DNA from: Nostoc parmelioides FACHB-3921
GTDB taxonomy: Bacteria; Cyanobacteriota; Cyanobacteriia; Cyanobacteriales; Nostocaceae
Length of the DNA: 64,000 bases
NCBI RefSeq assembly: GCF_014696625.1
Contig: NZ_JACJQL010000001.1
Location: 372,001-436,000 of the forward strand
Direction: 5' to 3'
The notes below the pieces were generated by a model that was not told where the DNA came from, did not search any database, and saw only the letters and a program-made list of their open reading frames with translations. Position numbers and translations under genes: made by a program. Position 1 is the stretch's first letter; every line of letters starts with the position of its first letter. Below, piece after piece: positions 49,698-59,762 of this stretch.

Positions 49698-50747
49698 TTA
49701 CCTTTTACTTCTCTCCTCTGATTGACGTTGTGATTTTCTAAAAGCTTGGTACATATCTGGTAAATGGGTATACAGAGCAGCGATTTTGAGATAAATTTTG
49801 TGGGGAATCGCCGGAGTACCAGAGACAACTTCTCCTGGCTTAACATCGTGGAGAATACCTGTTTGAGCAGAAGCAATCGATCCGTCACCCATTTTCGCCT
49901 GATTTGCAATTCCCACTTGTCCTGCCAAAATCACGCGTTTGCCTAATTTTACACCTCCAGCCATACCCGTTTGGGCAGCGATCGCACAGCCTGCACCAAT
50001 TTGGCAACCATGAGCAATCTGAACTAAGTTATCAATTTTGGTATCGTATCCCACTCTAGTTTCTCCCACGGAAGGGCGATCGATGGTAGTGTTACAACCT
50101 ATATCTACGCGATCTTCTAAAACTACATAGCCTGATTGTTCCATTTTGTACCAACCAGTCCGGGTAGGAACAAAACCAAAGCCTTCTCCGCCGATGACAG
50201 CGCCACTGTGAATAACACAATCTGCACCAATTTGGCTGCGTTCTTCGATGGTGCAGTTAGCGTGTAAGATGGTGCGATCGCCTATTTTTACATAAGGGTA
50301 AATAACTACATTGGGGTGAATAATTACACCGTTACCAATTTCTACCCCTGGTTGAATCACGACATGGGAGCCAATGTAAACATCATTACCGATTTTAGCT
50401 GTGGGGTGAATAACGGCTGTGGGATGAATTTCTGGAGTTGGGGTGTATGGTTGGTAAAATAGAGCGATCGCTTTAGCAAACAACAATCGCGGTTCTGGTG
50501 TCGCCATCCAAACAATACCCCGCTCTTGAGCTTGAGCCTGTATCGCTTCATTTTGTGGCAAAATCAAAGCACTAGCATTTGTCTCAGCGATACAAGATGC
50601 AAACTTCGCACCTTCTACATAGCTGAGATTACCACTTATGGCTTCATCAATAGCTGCCATCCCTGTAATTTCAGGGTCATTGTTTGGGTTTTGAGCGAGG
50701 CTATGGTTTATAACCTCTAGCTTTGATATGATGTCGCTAAATTTCAT
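49698..50747 (-). CDS. lpxD: UDP-3-O-acylglucosamine N-acyltransferase
   Basis: 349 residues. A uridine-binding N-terminal domain is followed by the left-handed beta helix from about residue 108 (HPTAVIHPTAKIGNDVYIGS), with catalytic histidine in VQIAHGCQIGAG and the GGEGFGFVPT loop. LpxD adds the N-linked acyl chain in lipid A synthesis in the cytoplasm. The position at the end of a surface-polysaccharide cluster on the same strand suggests co-expression with it (gap 65 bases from the next gene). Cyanobacterial lipid A is simplified, so the donor may differ from that of E. coli. Confidence 0.93.
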   Translation of the reverse strand: MKFSDIISKLEVINHSLAQNPNNDPEITGMAAIDEAISGNLSYVEGAKFASCIAETNASALILPQNEAIQAQAQERGIVWMATPEPRLLFAKAIALFYQPYTPTPEIHPTAVIHPTAKIGNDVYIGSHVVIQPGVEIGNGVIIHPNVVIYPYVKIGDRTILHANCTIEERSQIGADCVIHSGAVIGGEGFGFVPTRTGWYKMEQSGYVVLEDRVDIGCNTTIDRPSVGETRVGYDTKIDNLVQIAHGCQIGAGCAIAAQTGMAGGVKLGKRVILAGQVGIANQAKMGDGSIASAQTGILHDVKPGEVVSGTPAIPHKIYLKIAALYTHLPDMYQAFRKSQRQSEERSKR

Positions 50748-50812
50748 GTTGAGCTAACTACTAAAAAGTTACCGTTGCTGATGGTTGATAACTTGCTAGT
50801 TTATCAGTTTCA

Positions 50813-51787
50813 CTACGGCTGTACTTGGAGATTTTTCATCTGCTTACTTTTTTTGATAAATTGCAACAAACGGCTCATTAATTTCGGGGAAAGTACTATA
50901 ATTAACAAAATTTTGATTATTAACTTATATGTATATATCTCCTTGAGAGTTTGGGGTCTTGAGCGAATATAACTCAACAAATTGCCAATTACATACTTAA
51001 TATCAACGGTTGAATTATTATCAATACTGTCTAGATATAACTCTACGTTGTATCTATAAATATTAGATAAACTATGCTTCTTCAGGTATTGTAATTCCAA
51101 AGGAAGTACTTTCATCGCTTTATCTAAAATAGCCAAACTAGCTTCCCGAATTATTTGTAATTTGAATGACTTGGATGTAACAGAACGACGATAAAAAATT
51201 TGATGTTGTTTGACTACAACAAAAGGCCATTTATACGCCAAGCGTAACCAATAGTCCCAATCTTCACCTGATCTCAACGTGGTATCAAACTCTCCTATCG
51301 ATGCTATTGCTGCTTTACGAATTAGAGGATTCGAGCCATTAGTGAGAAAATTCGCTAATAACAAATCAGTATATACATTCCCTTCATACAAAGGTTCAAA
51401 AGGTTTTAATAATTCTCCTTTATCATCAATTGTATAAGTCCAGCTATAGGCTACACCAGCCTCTGGATAATGATTTAAAGCAGCTAATTGTAATTCAAGT
51501 TTATCAGGTGTCCACAAATCATCAGCATCCAGAAAACTGATAAAATCTCCTACTGCATGAGAAATTCCATGATTACGAGCGCCAGAAGCTCTACTATTTT
51601 CATATGAGTAAACTTTCAAGCGCGCGTCGTCAACATTTTGTATAACTTCTACTGTTCTGTCTGTAGAACCATCATTGATCACAATAATTTCTAAATCTGA
51701 GAATGTTTGTTTTAGAACTGAGTTAATCGTTTCTAAAATCGTGCGTTCAGCATTATAGGCTGGGATAATGACAGATATTTTAGGCAT
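50813..51787 (-). CDS. Family 2 glycosyltransferase, group A
   Basis: 324 residues. The GT-A start KISVIIPAYNAERTILETIN, EIIVINDGSTDRT and DFISFLDADDLWTPDKLELQ give the nucleotide-sugar site with a DxD (DADD). Then SGEDWDYWLRLAYKW carries the likely catalytic acidic region. The C-terminal third (YIRSRPQTLKEIYTYKLIIK) is family-specific. It adds one sugar to a lipid-linked intermediate. Close relatives in the window are those at 56631, 57635 and 62424, so duplication is evident. Its sugar is unknown. Confidence 0.88.
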   Translation of the reverse strand: MPKISVIIPAYNAERTILETINSVLKQTFSDLEIIVINDGSTDRTVEVIQNVDDARLKVYSYENSRASGARNHGISHAVGDFISFLDADDLWTPDKLELQLAALNHYPEAGVAYSWTYTIDDKGELLKPFEPLYEGNVYTDLLLANFLTNGSNPLIRKAAIASIGEFDTTLRSGEDWDYWLRLAYKWPFVVVKQHQIFYRRSVTSKSFKLQIIREASLAILDKAMKVLPLELQYLKKHSLSNIYRYNVELYLDSIDNNSTVDIKYVIGNLLSYIRSRPQTLKEIYTYKLIIKILLIIVLSPKLMSRLLQFIKKSKQMKNLQVQP

Positions 51788-51915
51788 ATTTATTATTAAT
51801 CTCCAAAAAATAATTCAACCAAATAAGCAAACTATACAGCCTGTTTAAAAAAGTAGTCTACTAAAACCCAAATATGCTAATCAACTCTCAACCTAATTAC
51901 TTTTAAAGCATTTCT

Positions 51916-53238
51916 CTAAACCTTGCTCAAAGTGTGAGTACGATTGTGAAAAATATATCTATAACTCCATAACACAGACACAGGAATGAACAGTATATGA
52001 GATAATAAAACACCTACGGCTACCCAAAATACTCCCCACTGAACTGTTAATAATACTGCGGCGGCAAAAAATATAGTAAATAGAAGATTAATATTTAAGT
52101 TGATATGGGTTTTATCTACAGCATTGAGTAAAAGTGAATTAGCCCATCCAAATACTCTAGGAATAACCGACAAACAAATTAAAATCAAAATTGGTACTGC
52201 TGTTTTCCATTTTTCACCAAAAACTATAGGCACATATATAGGAGCTAAAATAGATTGGGCTAGAATAATCGGTATGACAAATGATAGAATCTTCTTTAAA
52301 CTATTAAAATATCTTTGTTTAAATTCTGTCAAATTTTCTCTGACTGCACATATATAAGGAAATAAAGCAGACATAAATGTATTAATTACATTTATACTGA
52401 TACCAGAACCAGCATTGAAAGCGAAAAAGTAAATCCCTAATTGTTCTGTACCGAGAAATTTCCCAACTATTAAATAGTCTAAATTATTTCTAATTTTATT
52501 CAGAAACTCTACAGCCAGCATATTTTTACCAAAACTGGTAACTTCGCGCCATTTCTCAAGGGAAAATTTTGTCGGAGGTCGCCAAGAGTTATTCATCCAA
52601 GTGACAATAACCCAAACTGGAGTTGATAAAACTATAGGTAGAACTATAGCCCAAATTCCCATACCTAAAAGAGCAAAAACAACTGTAATGACATTGCCAA
52701 TAAATGCTTGAGTAGCATTACATAAAGCTGTAATCTTCAGATGGTTATCGCGTTCAATTAGAGCAGAATTAATCATGTAAATAGGGTATATCAGATATAC
52801 AAGAGCAAGCGTACAGATAGGAAAAACTAATTGTTGATTACCATAAAATTGAGCGATAGGAAATGCAGCGATACACTGGCACAAGAAAACTGAAATACCC
52901 AGAATTAGATTTAGCCAAAATGAAGTATTACATATTGTTTTTAGATCCTTTTCATCGGCTTGAATAATCTTTGCACCAATACCACCTCTGAGAGTGAAAA
53001 CATTGGCAAATTCAAAAATTGTGTAGATGAGAGCCATTGCTCCATAATCTTGGGAACTAAACATTCGCGCTAGAGTTACTGTCGTTCCTAAACGAAAAAT
53101 ACGATTTATCAACTCTGCTGTTCCCAACCAACCTACATTGCGGATAAATTGACTTGATAATAGTTGTTTTATCTTTTTCATTAACATGAGCAGCCAGTTG
53201 ATATTAGCAGGTGAAATAAATACATAAACAAATAGCAA
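51916..53238 (-). CDS. MOP-type polysaccharide flippase, copy 1
   Basis: 440 residues with about 12 hydrophobic segments. The IRNVGWLGTAELINRIFRLG start, FSSQDYGAMALIYTIFEFAN and FTLRGGIGAKIIQADEKD are characteristic of Wzx-like proteins that flip lipid-linked oligosaccharides across the membrane. It is closely related to the gene at 59763 (same FQDYG..GGIGAKI..ADE motifs). It is followed by a group A glycosyltransferase downstream. The extra 16 residues before KKIKQLLSSQF suggest the start could be Met at residue 16. Confidence 0.88.
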   Translation of the reverse strand: MLFVYVFISPANINWLLMLMKKIKQLLSSQFIRNVGWLGTAELINRIFRLGTTVTLARMFSSQDYGAMALIYTIFEFANVFTLRGGIGAKIIQADEKDLKTICNTSFWLNLILGISVFLCQCIAAFPIAQFYGNQQLVFPICTLALVYLIYPIYMINSALIERDNHLKITALCNATQAFIGNVITVVFALLGMGIWAIVLPIVLSTPVWVIVTWMNNSWRPPTKFSLEKWREVTSFGKNMLAVEFLNKIRNNLDYLIVGKFLGTEQLGIYFFAFNAGSGISINVINTFMSALFPYICAVRENLTEFKQRYFNSLKKILSFVIPIILAQSILAPIYVPIVFGEKWKTAVPILILICLSVIPRVFGWANSLLLNAVDKTHINLNINLLFTIFFAAAVLLTVQWGVFWVAVGVLLSHILFIPVSVLWSYRYIFHNRTHTLSKV

Positions 53239-53240
53239 GA

Positions 53241-54197
53241 TTAGGTTGCAGCGCCTAAAACCAATCTACGCAAGTTACGAATGAGCGATCGCAGGTTATC
53301 ATAGCCTTGAGAGCCTAATAATTGCATAATCACAATAGCTACACTCAAGCGTAGGAAATAGGCTGTGAAAAAAATCTGTGGGTAATGTAAAAGAGCTAGG
53401 CGACGATATTTGATTGCTTCTTGGTGATTCTTTTCATCCATACAAGTCCAAGCTGTATACAGATTTATCCACCCATAGCTCCGGTTTCGCAAGTATAGTA
53501 GTTCTGTTGGGACAGTCTCAAAAGTTTTTTCAAAAACTCGGCGGATATTTTTGAGCATCTTCGGACGATTTTTGCTCATACTTTGTGAATGTCGGCGGTA
53601 AAGTGTGAGAGGTTCCTTGACAACTGCGAAGTGATAATGAGCCGCCAGCCTAATCCACATATCACGGTCTTCAGAACTGGTCAATTCTGTGTCAAATAAG
53701 CCTACTTTATCAAAACAAATACGGCGCACCATCGCCGAACTACCGTTAGATATTTTGTCATTGACAACCATTTGTTCCCAGACATACCCTTCGACATCGG
53801 AAGCTACAATGACACCTGTAGGTTTACCAGTTTCGTCAGTCCAAGCTGTCCACGTATAAACTAAACCAGCTTGTGGGTAATTATCCAAACATTTCACTTG
53901 CTTTTCTAGCTTAGTTGGTAGCCATAAATCATCAGCATCAATAAAGGCTATATATTCTCCAGATGCGTGGTTAATTCCCGTGTTGCGCGCTCCCGATAAG
54001 CCTTGATTTTCTTGAGAAATTACTTGCACTCGTGGGTCTGTGATTTGTGTAGTCCAGGCAATAATATTATCTGAACTACCATCATTAATAATTAAAATTT
54101 CTATATCAGTAAAGGTTTGTTGTAAGACACTCTCCACTGTGGCAGGGAGGTATTTCATTGCATTATAAGCGGGAATAACGACTGATACTTTTGGCAT
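53241..54197 (-). CDS. Family 2 glycosyltransferase, group B
   Basis: 318 residues. Opens with KVSVVIPAYNAMKYLPATVE, then LIINDGSSDN and YIAFIDADDLWLPTKLEKQV (DxD present), followed by SSEDRDMWIRLAAHYHF. The YRRHSQSMSKN segment and LRRLVLGAA tail are shared with the gene at 54237 and the one at 63452, a separate subgroup from the group A proteins. It would transfer one sugar; donor and acceptor unknown. Three bases separate its stop from the flippase start, so they are cotranscribed. Confidence 0.88.
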   Translation of the reverse strand: MPKVSVVIPAYNAMKYLPATVESVLQQTFTDIEILIINDGSSDNIIAWTTQITDPRVQVISQENQGLSGARNTGINHASGEYIAFIDADDLWLPTKLEKQVKCLDNYPQAGLVYTWTAWTDETGKPTGVIVASDVEGYVWEQMVVNDKISNGSSAMVRRICFDKVGLFDTELTSSEDRDMWIRLAAHYHFAVVKEPLTLYRRHSQSMSKNRPKMLKNIRRVFEKTFETVPTELLYLRNRSYGWINLYTAWTCMDEKNHQEAIKYRRLALLHYPQIFFTAYFLRLSVAIVIMQLLGSQGYDNLRSLIRNLRRLVLGAAT

Positions 54198-54236
54198 AAG
54201 TTTGAAGGTAGTTTCAATGCGGAATTATGCAGGAAT

Positions 54237-55193
54237 TTAAGGTATTAAGGCTAAGACGTTTCTTCGCAAAGCTCGACTGATATTTCTGACTCCATCCAAC
54301 CCAGAAGCACCAAAGAAACGAGTTACCAGTATGGCAAATTTTTGAGATATGCCAGACTTAGAATAAATAACTTGAGGGTCGCTATTATAAGCTTGTTGAC
54401 GATAATAAATAGCTTGTTCGTAATTTCTGTTATCTAAAGCTCTCCAGGCGAGATATAAATAAACTAAAGCGTAGGCGCGTTGTTTTAAATTTTGCCATTC
54501 TGGTGGCACCGATTTAAAAGTTTTCTCGATAACTGATTGATTTTCTCGAAATACGCGATCGCAGTTTTTTGACATACTGCTACGATGTTGTCGATAAAGG
54601 GTTAATGGTTCTTTAATTAAAGCAAAACTATATCGAGATGCAATGCGAATCCACATATCCCAATCGGATGAGCCACCCATTTCTGGGTCGAATAAACCTA
54701 CCTCTTGAAAACAAGCGTTCCTGACTAGAGGTGAACTACCACAGACAACAGTAGGACATTGAATAATTTGTTTCCAGACATTACCTTCGGCGTTAGTTTT
54801 CAGTACCGTCCCTGTAGACTTCCCTGTTTCATCAACTAGCATTACCCAAGTATCTACTAAGCCAACTTCTGGATTTTGATCTAAGCAAGATACTTGTTTT
54901 TCTAGTTTGCTTGGTTCCCACAAATCATCTGCATCCAAAAATGCTATGTATTCACCTTGCGCTTGCATTACACCTGTATTATGTGCGCCTGTTAAACCTT
55001 GGTTGTCTTGAGAGATGAGGCGGATTCTAGCATCGGTGAGACCGGAAACCCACTCAACAATATTGTCAGAACTACCGTCATTAATTATTAATACTTCAAA
55101 GTCGGTAAATGTTTGAGCAAAAACAGTTTCCAGCGTTGTTGGTAAATAAGCCATAGAATTATAAGCTGGAATCACGACAGAAACTTTAGGCAT
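54237..55193 (-). CDS. Family 2 glycosyltransferase, group B
   Basis: 318 residues, the same length as the neighbour at 53241 and colinear throughout, clearly a tandem duplicate: PKVSVVIPAYNSMAYLPTTL, INDGSSDNIVEW, YIAFLDADDLWEPSKLEKQV, then SSDWDMWIRIASRYSF and YRQHRSSMSKNCDR. The DxD and acidic stretches are retained, so it is probably active. Differences in the substrate loops (VMLVDETGKSTG against TAWTDETGKPTG) suggest a different sugar or acceptor. Confidence 0.88.
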   Translation of the reverse strand: MPKVSVVIPAYNSMAYLPTTLETVFAQTFTDFEVLIINDGSSDNIVEWVSGLTDARIRLISQDNQGLTGAHNTGVMQAQGEYIAFLDADDLWEPSKLEKQVSCLDQNPEVGLVDTWVMLVDETGKSTGTVLKTNAEGNVWKQIIQCPTVVCGSSPLVRNACFQEVGLFDPEMGGSSDWDMWIRIASRYSFALIKEPLTLYRQHRSSMSKNCDRVFRENQSVIEKTFKSVPPEWQNLKQRAYALVYLYLAWRALDNRNYEQAIYYRQQAYNSDPQVIYSKSGISQKFAILVTRFFGASGLDGVRNISRALRRNVLALIP

Positions 55194-55215
55194 AATGTTT
55201 AGTTTTTGAATGTAA

Positions 55216-56397
55216 TTAATGATTTTGTTGATGACCTTGAATAGTTTTTAAAATCAATTCACGGTACCTTAAAGCTATACTTTCCCAACTGAAACGCAGA
55301 GCATTTTGACGCGCTCTCACTTGCAAATCTTGAGTTAAAATCTCTCCAAGAGCCGCAGCATAAATATCTGGATTTGTCACATCACATAATCTACCAGCAT
55401 TACCGACAATCTGACGACGCATTTCGTCATCTGTAGCAACCACAGGTAAACCACTCGCCATTGCTTCCACATAAGCCAATCCAAATGGCTCATCAATTGA
55501 AGGTAGAGTAAATACATCAGCACTGCGATAAACTGTCGGCATTTGTTCATAGGGAAAACTTTGAATTTTAAAACGCTCTTTCCCTAATAACTCATCACCC
55601 TTAGCTTGAAAGTAATCACGGTCAATACCATTGCCGCATAATAATAGACTGGCTTGGGGTAAACGAGCTAATGCCTCCATAGCTAATTCTATGCGCTTAT
55701 GGCTATGACGTTTGAGAGAGGCGACACAAAGAACAATAGGTTTTGGTAAACCAAAATCGATGTCATTTCCTATTGGAGTAAATCTATTTATATCTACACC
55801 ATTAGGGATAATGCTCACCTTTTGCTGAGGTTTTACACTACGCGCAAATGCAGCCATTGCTTCAGAAAAAACCACTAATTGATCAGGGTTAAACTTCAAG
55901 TTACGTGTTAATGATTTACCTCCTCCCAATAGACCAACGTGTTCGGTAAAGAGTATTGGCGTACCTTTGATAGCTCTCACAAAAGCTGCCATTGCCATGC
56001 CGCCATAGTCATTACAAGGAAAGATCAAATCAGCAGATTTAGTTAATAGTTGAATAGCACAGGGGAAAAAATTGCTGAGATGCTCAATCACTATTTCAGG
56101 ATGGCTAGCAAGCCTAGACAGCAGTTTAGAAATAAGCGGATAGCGGACAAATTTAAAAACTTGATTGCGTGAAATACCACCAGATGGAGAGGAAAAAGAG
56201 CCACAATCAGCGCCGCTCAAAAGTTCTACATCGAAGTATGAATTAAGATGTCTTGCTAACTCTATGGCAAAAATTTCTGAGCCACCACTCCAATTTACTC
56301 CCGCACTAGGATGTACTAATACAACTCGGTAACGCTGTTGGTTTTCTGATAGTGATAGATGATTTTTGTTTGTAGAGTTAATTATTTGTTGTGTCAT
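55216..56397 (-). CDS. Family 4 glycosyltransferase
   Basis: 393 residues. GT-B fold: VVLVHPSAGVNWSGGSEIFA at the start, the hinge near SIIPNGVDINRFTPIG, and the retaining motif DEPFGLAYVEAMASGLPVVA with E-x7-E. It uses a nucleotide-activated sugar on a lipid carrier. It is the only family 4 member in the right half of this cluster except the one at 61015, with which it shares the motif. The start may be at residue 1 as given; the 233 bases upstream look like a promoter region. Confidence 0.88.
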   Translation of the reverse strand: MTQQIINSTNKNHLSLSENQQRYRVVLVHPSAGVNWSGGSEIFAIELARHLNSYFDVELLSGADCGSFSSPSGGISRNQVFKFVRYPLISKLLSRLASHPEIVIEHLSNFFPCAIQLLTKSADLIFPCNDYGGMAMAAFVRAIKGTPILFTEHVGLLGGGKSLTRNLKFNPDQLVVFSEAMAAFARSVKPQQKVSIIPNGVDINRFTPIGNDIDFGLPKPIVLCVASLKRHSHKRIELAMEALARLPQASLLLCGNGIDRDYFQAKGDELLGKERFKIQSFPYEQMPTVYRSADVFTLPSIDEPFGLAYVEAMASGLPVVATDDEMRRQIVGNAGRLCDVTNPDIYAAALGEILTQDLQVRARQNALRFSWESIALRYRELILKTIQGHQQNH

Positions 56398-56630
56398 TTT
56401 TTAGCTGCGTTCATGGATTTGCAGTTAGCGTGAATGTTTTGCGATGACCTACACTCGCCTATATTGCCGTCGGCATAAATTACTATATGAGGATGGATGA
56501 TGATATCTTTAGTAAGTAATTTTTGTCCGCGTTTGGAATCACGGCATGGATTTTAAAACATCACGGCCAAAGCCATTGTATCCAGAGACTAAAAAACTTT
56601 ATCCCCCTAAAAGGAAGATATTTTTCTTAA

Positions 56631-57635
56631 TTATTTAATCATCAGTAGATTATTTTTCTCTCTTAGGATATAAATTTTAGTTAATATCCATTTTTTTATC
56701 AGCCAGATAATTAAATTCTGAGCATAATTTGTCAATAAAATTGGCGGGTGCAAGCGAATTGCTTGCCATAGTTTTTCTCTGGCGTGACGGACTGCATCAA
56801 TATTGTTAACATTTTGCTTAAGATATTGTTGTGTAGAATATTGATAAATCCATGCCAGACTCTGATTTTTTAAATATTGCAATTCTGGTTTTACAGACTG
56901 AAAAGTTTTTTCAATCACCAATAATCCATTATCTTCCATATTTTTAACTTTACTAGATGACATTGAAGTTAAAGACTGGCGATAAAAAATTTGGTGTTTA
57001 GGAACTACAACAAAATTCCAAGTAGCTGATAAACGCAACCAATAATCCCAATCTTCACAAGCTGTATATTTAGAATCAAACTCTCCTACAGATTTAATGG
57101 CTTGCTTACGAATTAGAGGATTTGAACCACTAGCAAGAAAATTATTAACTAACAAATTAGCTTGAACATTACCCTCAAAGAATAGGGAAACGCCAGGGAT
57201 GGAAGATTTTCCTTGCTCATCCATAAAATAAGTCCAACTATAAGCAACTCCCGCCTCTGGATTTTGTTGTAATGCTGCTAGTTGCAATTCTAATTTATCT
57301 GGTGTCCATAAATCATCGGCATCAAGGAAAGCAATAAATTCTCCAATTGCACGATAAATTCCTCTATTACGTGCTACTGGTAAACCACCATTTTCATAAG
57401 AGAATATCTTCAAACGCTCATCTTGAATATTCTGAATTAACTCTAGAGTCCGGTCAATGGAACCATCATTAATAATAATCAATTCAAAATCTGAAAATGT
57501 CTGTTGCTGAACAGAGGATATTGTCTCTAAAATCGTGCGTTCAGCATTATAGGCAGGAATAATTACAGATATAGTAGGCATAAGTATTTTCGGATAATTT
57601 ATTTTTTGATTTTCCCTAACTAGACAAATACTCAT
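56631..57635 (-). CDS. Family 2 glycosyltransferase, group A
   Basis: 334 residues. PTISVIIPAYNAERTILETI, DGSIDRTLELIQ, FIAFLDADDLWTPDKLELQL and ACEDWDYWLRLSATW match the group A proteins, with NGGLPVARNRGIYRAIGEF shared with 57635 and 62424. The N-terminal 19 residues (SICLVRENQKINYPKIL) before PTISV are extra; the ATG at residue 20 (57578) is a good alternative start. The stop of 57635 overlaps its first base, so the genes are cotranscribed. Confidence 0.86.
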   Translation of the reverse strand: MSICLVRENQKINYPKILMPTISVIIPAYNAERTILETISSVQQQTFSDFELIIINDGSIDRTLELIQNIQDERLKIFSYENGGLPVARNRGIYRAIGEFIAFLDADDLWTPDKLELQLAALQQNPEAGVAYSWTYFMDEQGKSSIPGVSLFFEGNVQANLLVNNFLASGSNPLIRKQAIKSVGEFDSKYTACEDWDYWLRLSATWNFVVVPKHQIFYRQSLTSMSSSKVKNMEDNGLLVIEKTFQSVKPELQYLKNQSLAWIYQYSTQQYLKQNVNNIDAVRHAREKLWQAIRLHPPILLTNYAQNLIIWLIKKWILTKIYILREKNNLLMIK

Positions 57636-58606
57636 TAAATATTGTGAGATTTTTCAGGAATATAAACCATGTGAAACTGTAATACTAACCAACTTTTAAT
57701 AAGTTTTCTTATGAGACCATGAGTATAGTCTTCTAAAAGGTTTTTTGGATAGAGAGTAATAGCCATTTTTAATCTTTTAGCGGCTAATTTAATATCTGCG
57801 AGTTTATCGCTGTTGTATTTCAAAGATTGTTGAGCCGTAAATTTGTAAACCCATGCTAGACTTTGTTTTTTTAGATGTTGTAATTCTGGAGGAGCTGCAT
57901 TAAAAGCTCTCTCTATGACAATGGAGCTATATTTTTCCATAACATCTAATTTAGATGTCATAGCAGTTGGGGACTGACGATAGATAATTTGTGCTTTTTT
58001 AACTAGAGCAAAATTCCATTTAGCAGCTAACCGCAGATAAAAATCCCAATCTTCGCAAGATTTCAGTGTAGGATCAAAAAGTCCTACAGAGTCAATAGCT
58101 GCTCGCCGAATTAGAGGGTTGGAACCGTTCTGTAAAAAATTTTTGACTAGTAATTCAGCATAAACATCACCTGCAAATGAATTAGATTCGTCAGCATAAG
58201 AATCTGCTTCATTGGGAAATTTATAATAAGTCCAACTGTAAGCTAGTCCTGCTTCTGGATATTCTTGCAATGCAGCAAACTGACGCTCCAACTTATCTGG
58301 TGTCCAGAGATCATCAGCATCAATGAACGCAATAAATTGACCTACAGCATGGGTAATACCGCGATTACGAGCTACGGGTAAACCACCATTTTCATAGGAA
58401 AAAATTTTCAAGCGATCATCTTGAATCTTTTTCACAAGTTCAAGAGTATTATCTGTTGAGCCATCATTTATCACAATGATTTCAATATCTAAAAAAGTTT
58501 GCTGTTGAACAGAAGCAATGGTTTCAATAATTGTTTTTTCACCATTGTGTACAGGAATAATTACAGAAATTATTGGCATAAAATTTAGCCTCCCTAATAT
58601 TGCCAC
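57635..58606 (-). CDS. Family 2 glycosyltransferase, group A
   Basis: 323 residues. PIISVIIPVHNGEKTIIETI, DIEIIVINDGSTDNT, QFIAFIDADDLWTPDKLERQ and SCEDWDFYLRLAAKWNF are the GT2 hallmarks with DADD present. Closest in the window to 56631 and 62424. Here the acceptor-loop text SWTYYKFPNEADSYADESNS has an insert not found in the paralogs. The ATG at residue 11 is also possible. Confidence 0.87.
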   Translation of the reverse strand: MAILGRLNFMPIISVIIPVHNGEKTIIETIASVQQQTFLDIEIIVINDGSTDNTLELVKKIQDDRLKIFSYENGGLPVARNRGITHAVGQFIAFIDADDLWTPDKLERQFAALQEYPEAGLAYSWTYYKFPNEADSYADESNSFAGDVYAELLVKNFLQNGSNPLIRRAAIDSVGLFDPTLKSCEDWDFYLRLAAKWNFALVKKAQIIYRQSPTAMTSKLDVMEKYSSIVIERAFNAAPPELQHLKKQSLAWVYKFTAQQSLKYNSDKLADIKLAAKRLKMAITLYPKNLLEDYTHGLIRKLIKSWLVLQFHMVYIPEKSHNI

Positions 58607-58621
58607 ATCTACACTAGTTAA

Positions 58622-59752
58622 TTAGTTTTTAGCAATTTCAGACATATCAATCAATTCCCGAACTGTATGGGCTATTTTTTCAGGATCTTTGACAAAACGA
58701 CAAAAGGGAATTTGATGTGTCCAAGCATCATAAAAAGCTTCATTTTTGTGGTATGAGTTAGGGAGAAAAATATGGGGAATTCCCATCAAAGTAGAGAGAA
58801 TATGACCATGTAGCCTATTTGTAATAATTAACCGATGTTGTTTAAACTGGTAAACTCCCTGATACATATAACTCCAAGCTTTTCGATGCGATTCAGGGTT
58901 ATAAGCTTGAGAAAAAGCCTTAGTGTAGGGATGGAAATATTTCCAGATTTGACGAGTAATCCATTCATCAGGAAATAATTTGCCTTGTTCCCAACCGTCG
59001 AAGATTCTGGCGAAACTTTGAATTACAGTATTATTCGGTAATTTTTTGTAAGCGTCACTTTCATATTTATAAGAAGCCCAATCTTCTACTATTAAATTAG
59101 GCAAGTCAAGGTTATTAGGAGAACTAGCTTGGGTTAAATTTAATTCTTTATCGTTTCTAAAATGATAGAGAATAGAACTTTTATTTTGATATGAAGAAGC
59201 TATTCCCGGAGTATTAACTAATTGGAATGCTGCATCAGGTGATTTAATAATGCGACAATTAGAGAAATAATTTGTTGCTAACTGATAACTGTAGTTATCC
59301 CGAACAAATATAGTTAAATTAGGATGTGAATTGAAGATACGAGCAGCCTTGACTAAATTCTCTTCTTCTTGGAAATAAATACTTTGAGGAAAAATGATAA
59401 TTGGGTTTTCTTTATATTCAGATATGATATGCTCTCTAAAATTTTGAAACTTTAGCCATAAATCGCCTAGATTTCCTCCTCCACTTAAAAAAATAGGAAT
59501 TTCAGGTGAGGATTTATAGTTACTCATTTCTTGGGCTGAGAAACTTTCGACACTAGCACTATAAATAATTTTGGCTTGACGAATTTGTTGTAAATAAAGC
59601 AATTCTCCGAGCCAAATTAAGCTGTCACCAATGTTCGCATAGTCAGGATAATCTAGGAGGACACATTGTTCAAAAGGCTCTATTTTGCCTAAAGCTTCGT
59701 GTAGATATTGTTTAATAGTTTCTGGTGTTGTCAGATTAAGGACTTGTATCAT
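58622..59752 (-). CDS. Polysaccharide pyruvyl transferase family protein
   Basis: 376 residues. LLDYPDYANIGDSLIWLGEL and LSGGGNLGDLWLKFQNFREH are the two N-terminal signatures, and RLIITNRLHGHILSTLMGIP with the following histidines is the C-terminal core. Such proteins add pyruvate ketals to sugars of exopolysaccharides from phosphoenolpyruvate, or act as glycosyltransferase-like modifiers. It lies between two glycosyltransferases and a flippase on one strand, so it decorates the repeat unit built by this cluster. Full length for the family. Confidence 0.88.
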   Translation of the reverse strand: MIQVLNLTTPETIKQYLHEALGKIEPFEQCVLLDYPDYANIGDSLIWLGELLYLQQIRQAKIIYSASVESFSAQEMSNYKSSPEIPIFLSGGGNLGDLWLKFQNFREHIISEYKENPIIIFPQSIYFQEEENLVKAARIFNSHPNLTIFVRDNYSYQLATNYFSNCRIIKSPDAAFQLVNTPGIASSYQNKSSILYHFRNDKELNLTQASSPNNLDLPNLIVEDWASYKYESDAYKKLPNNTVIQSFARIFDGWEQGKLFPDEWITRQIWKYFHPYTKAFSQAYNPESHRKAWSYMYQGVYQFKQHRLIITNRLHGHILSTLMGIPHIFLPNSYHKNEAFYDAWTHQIPFCRFVKDPEKIAHTVRELIDMSEIAKN

Positions 59753-59762
59753 GTGTTATGAC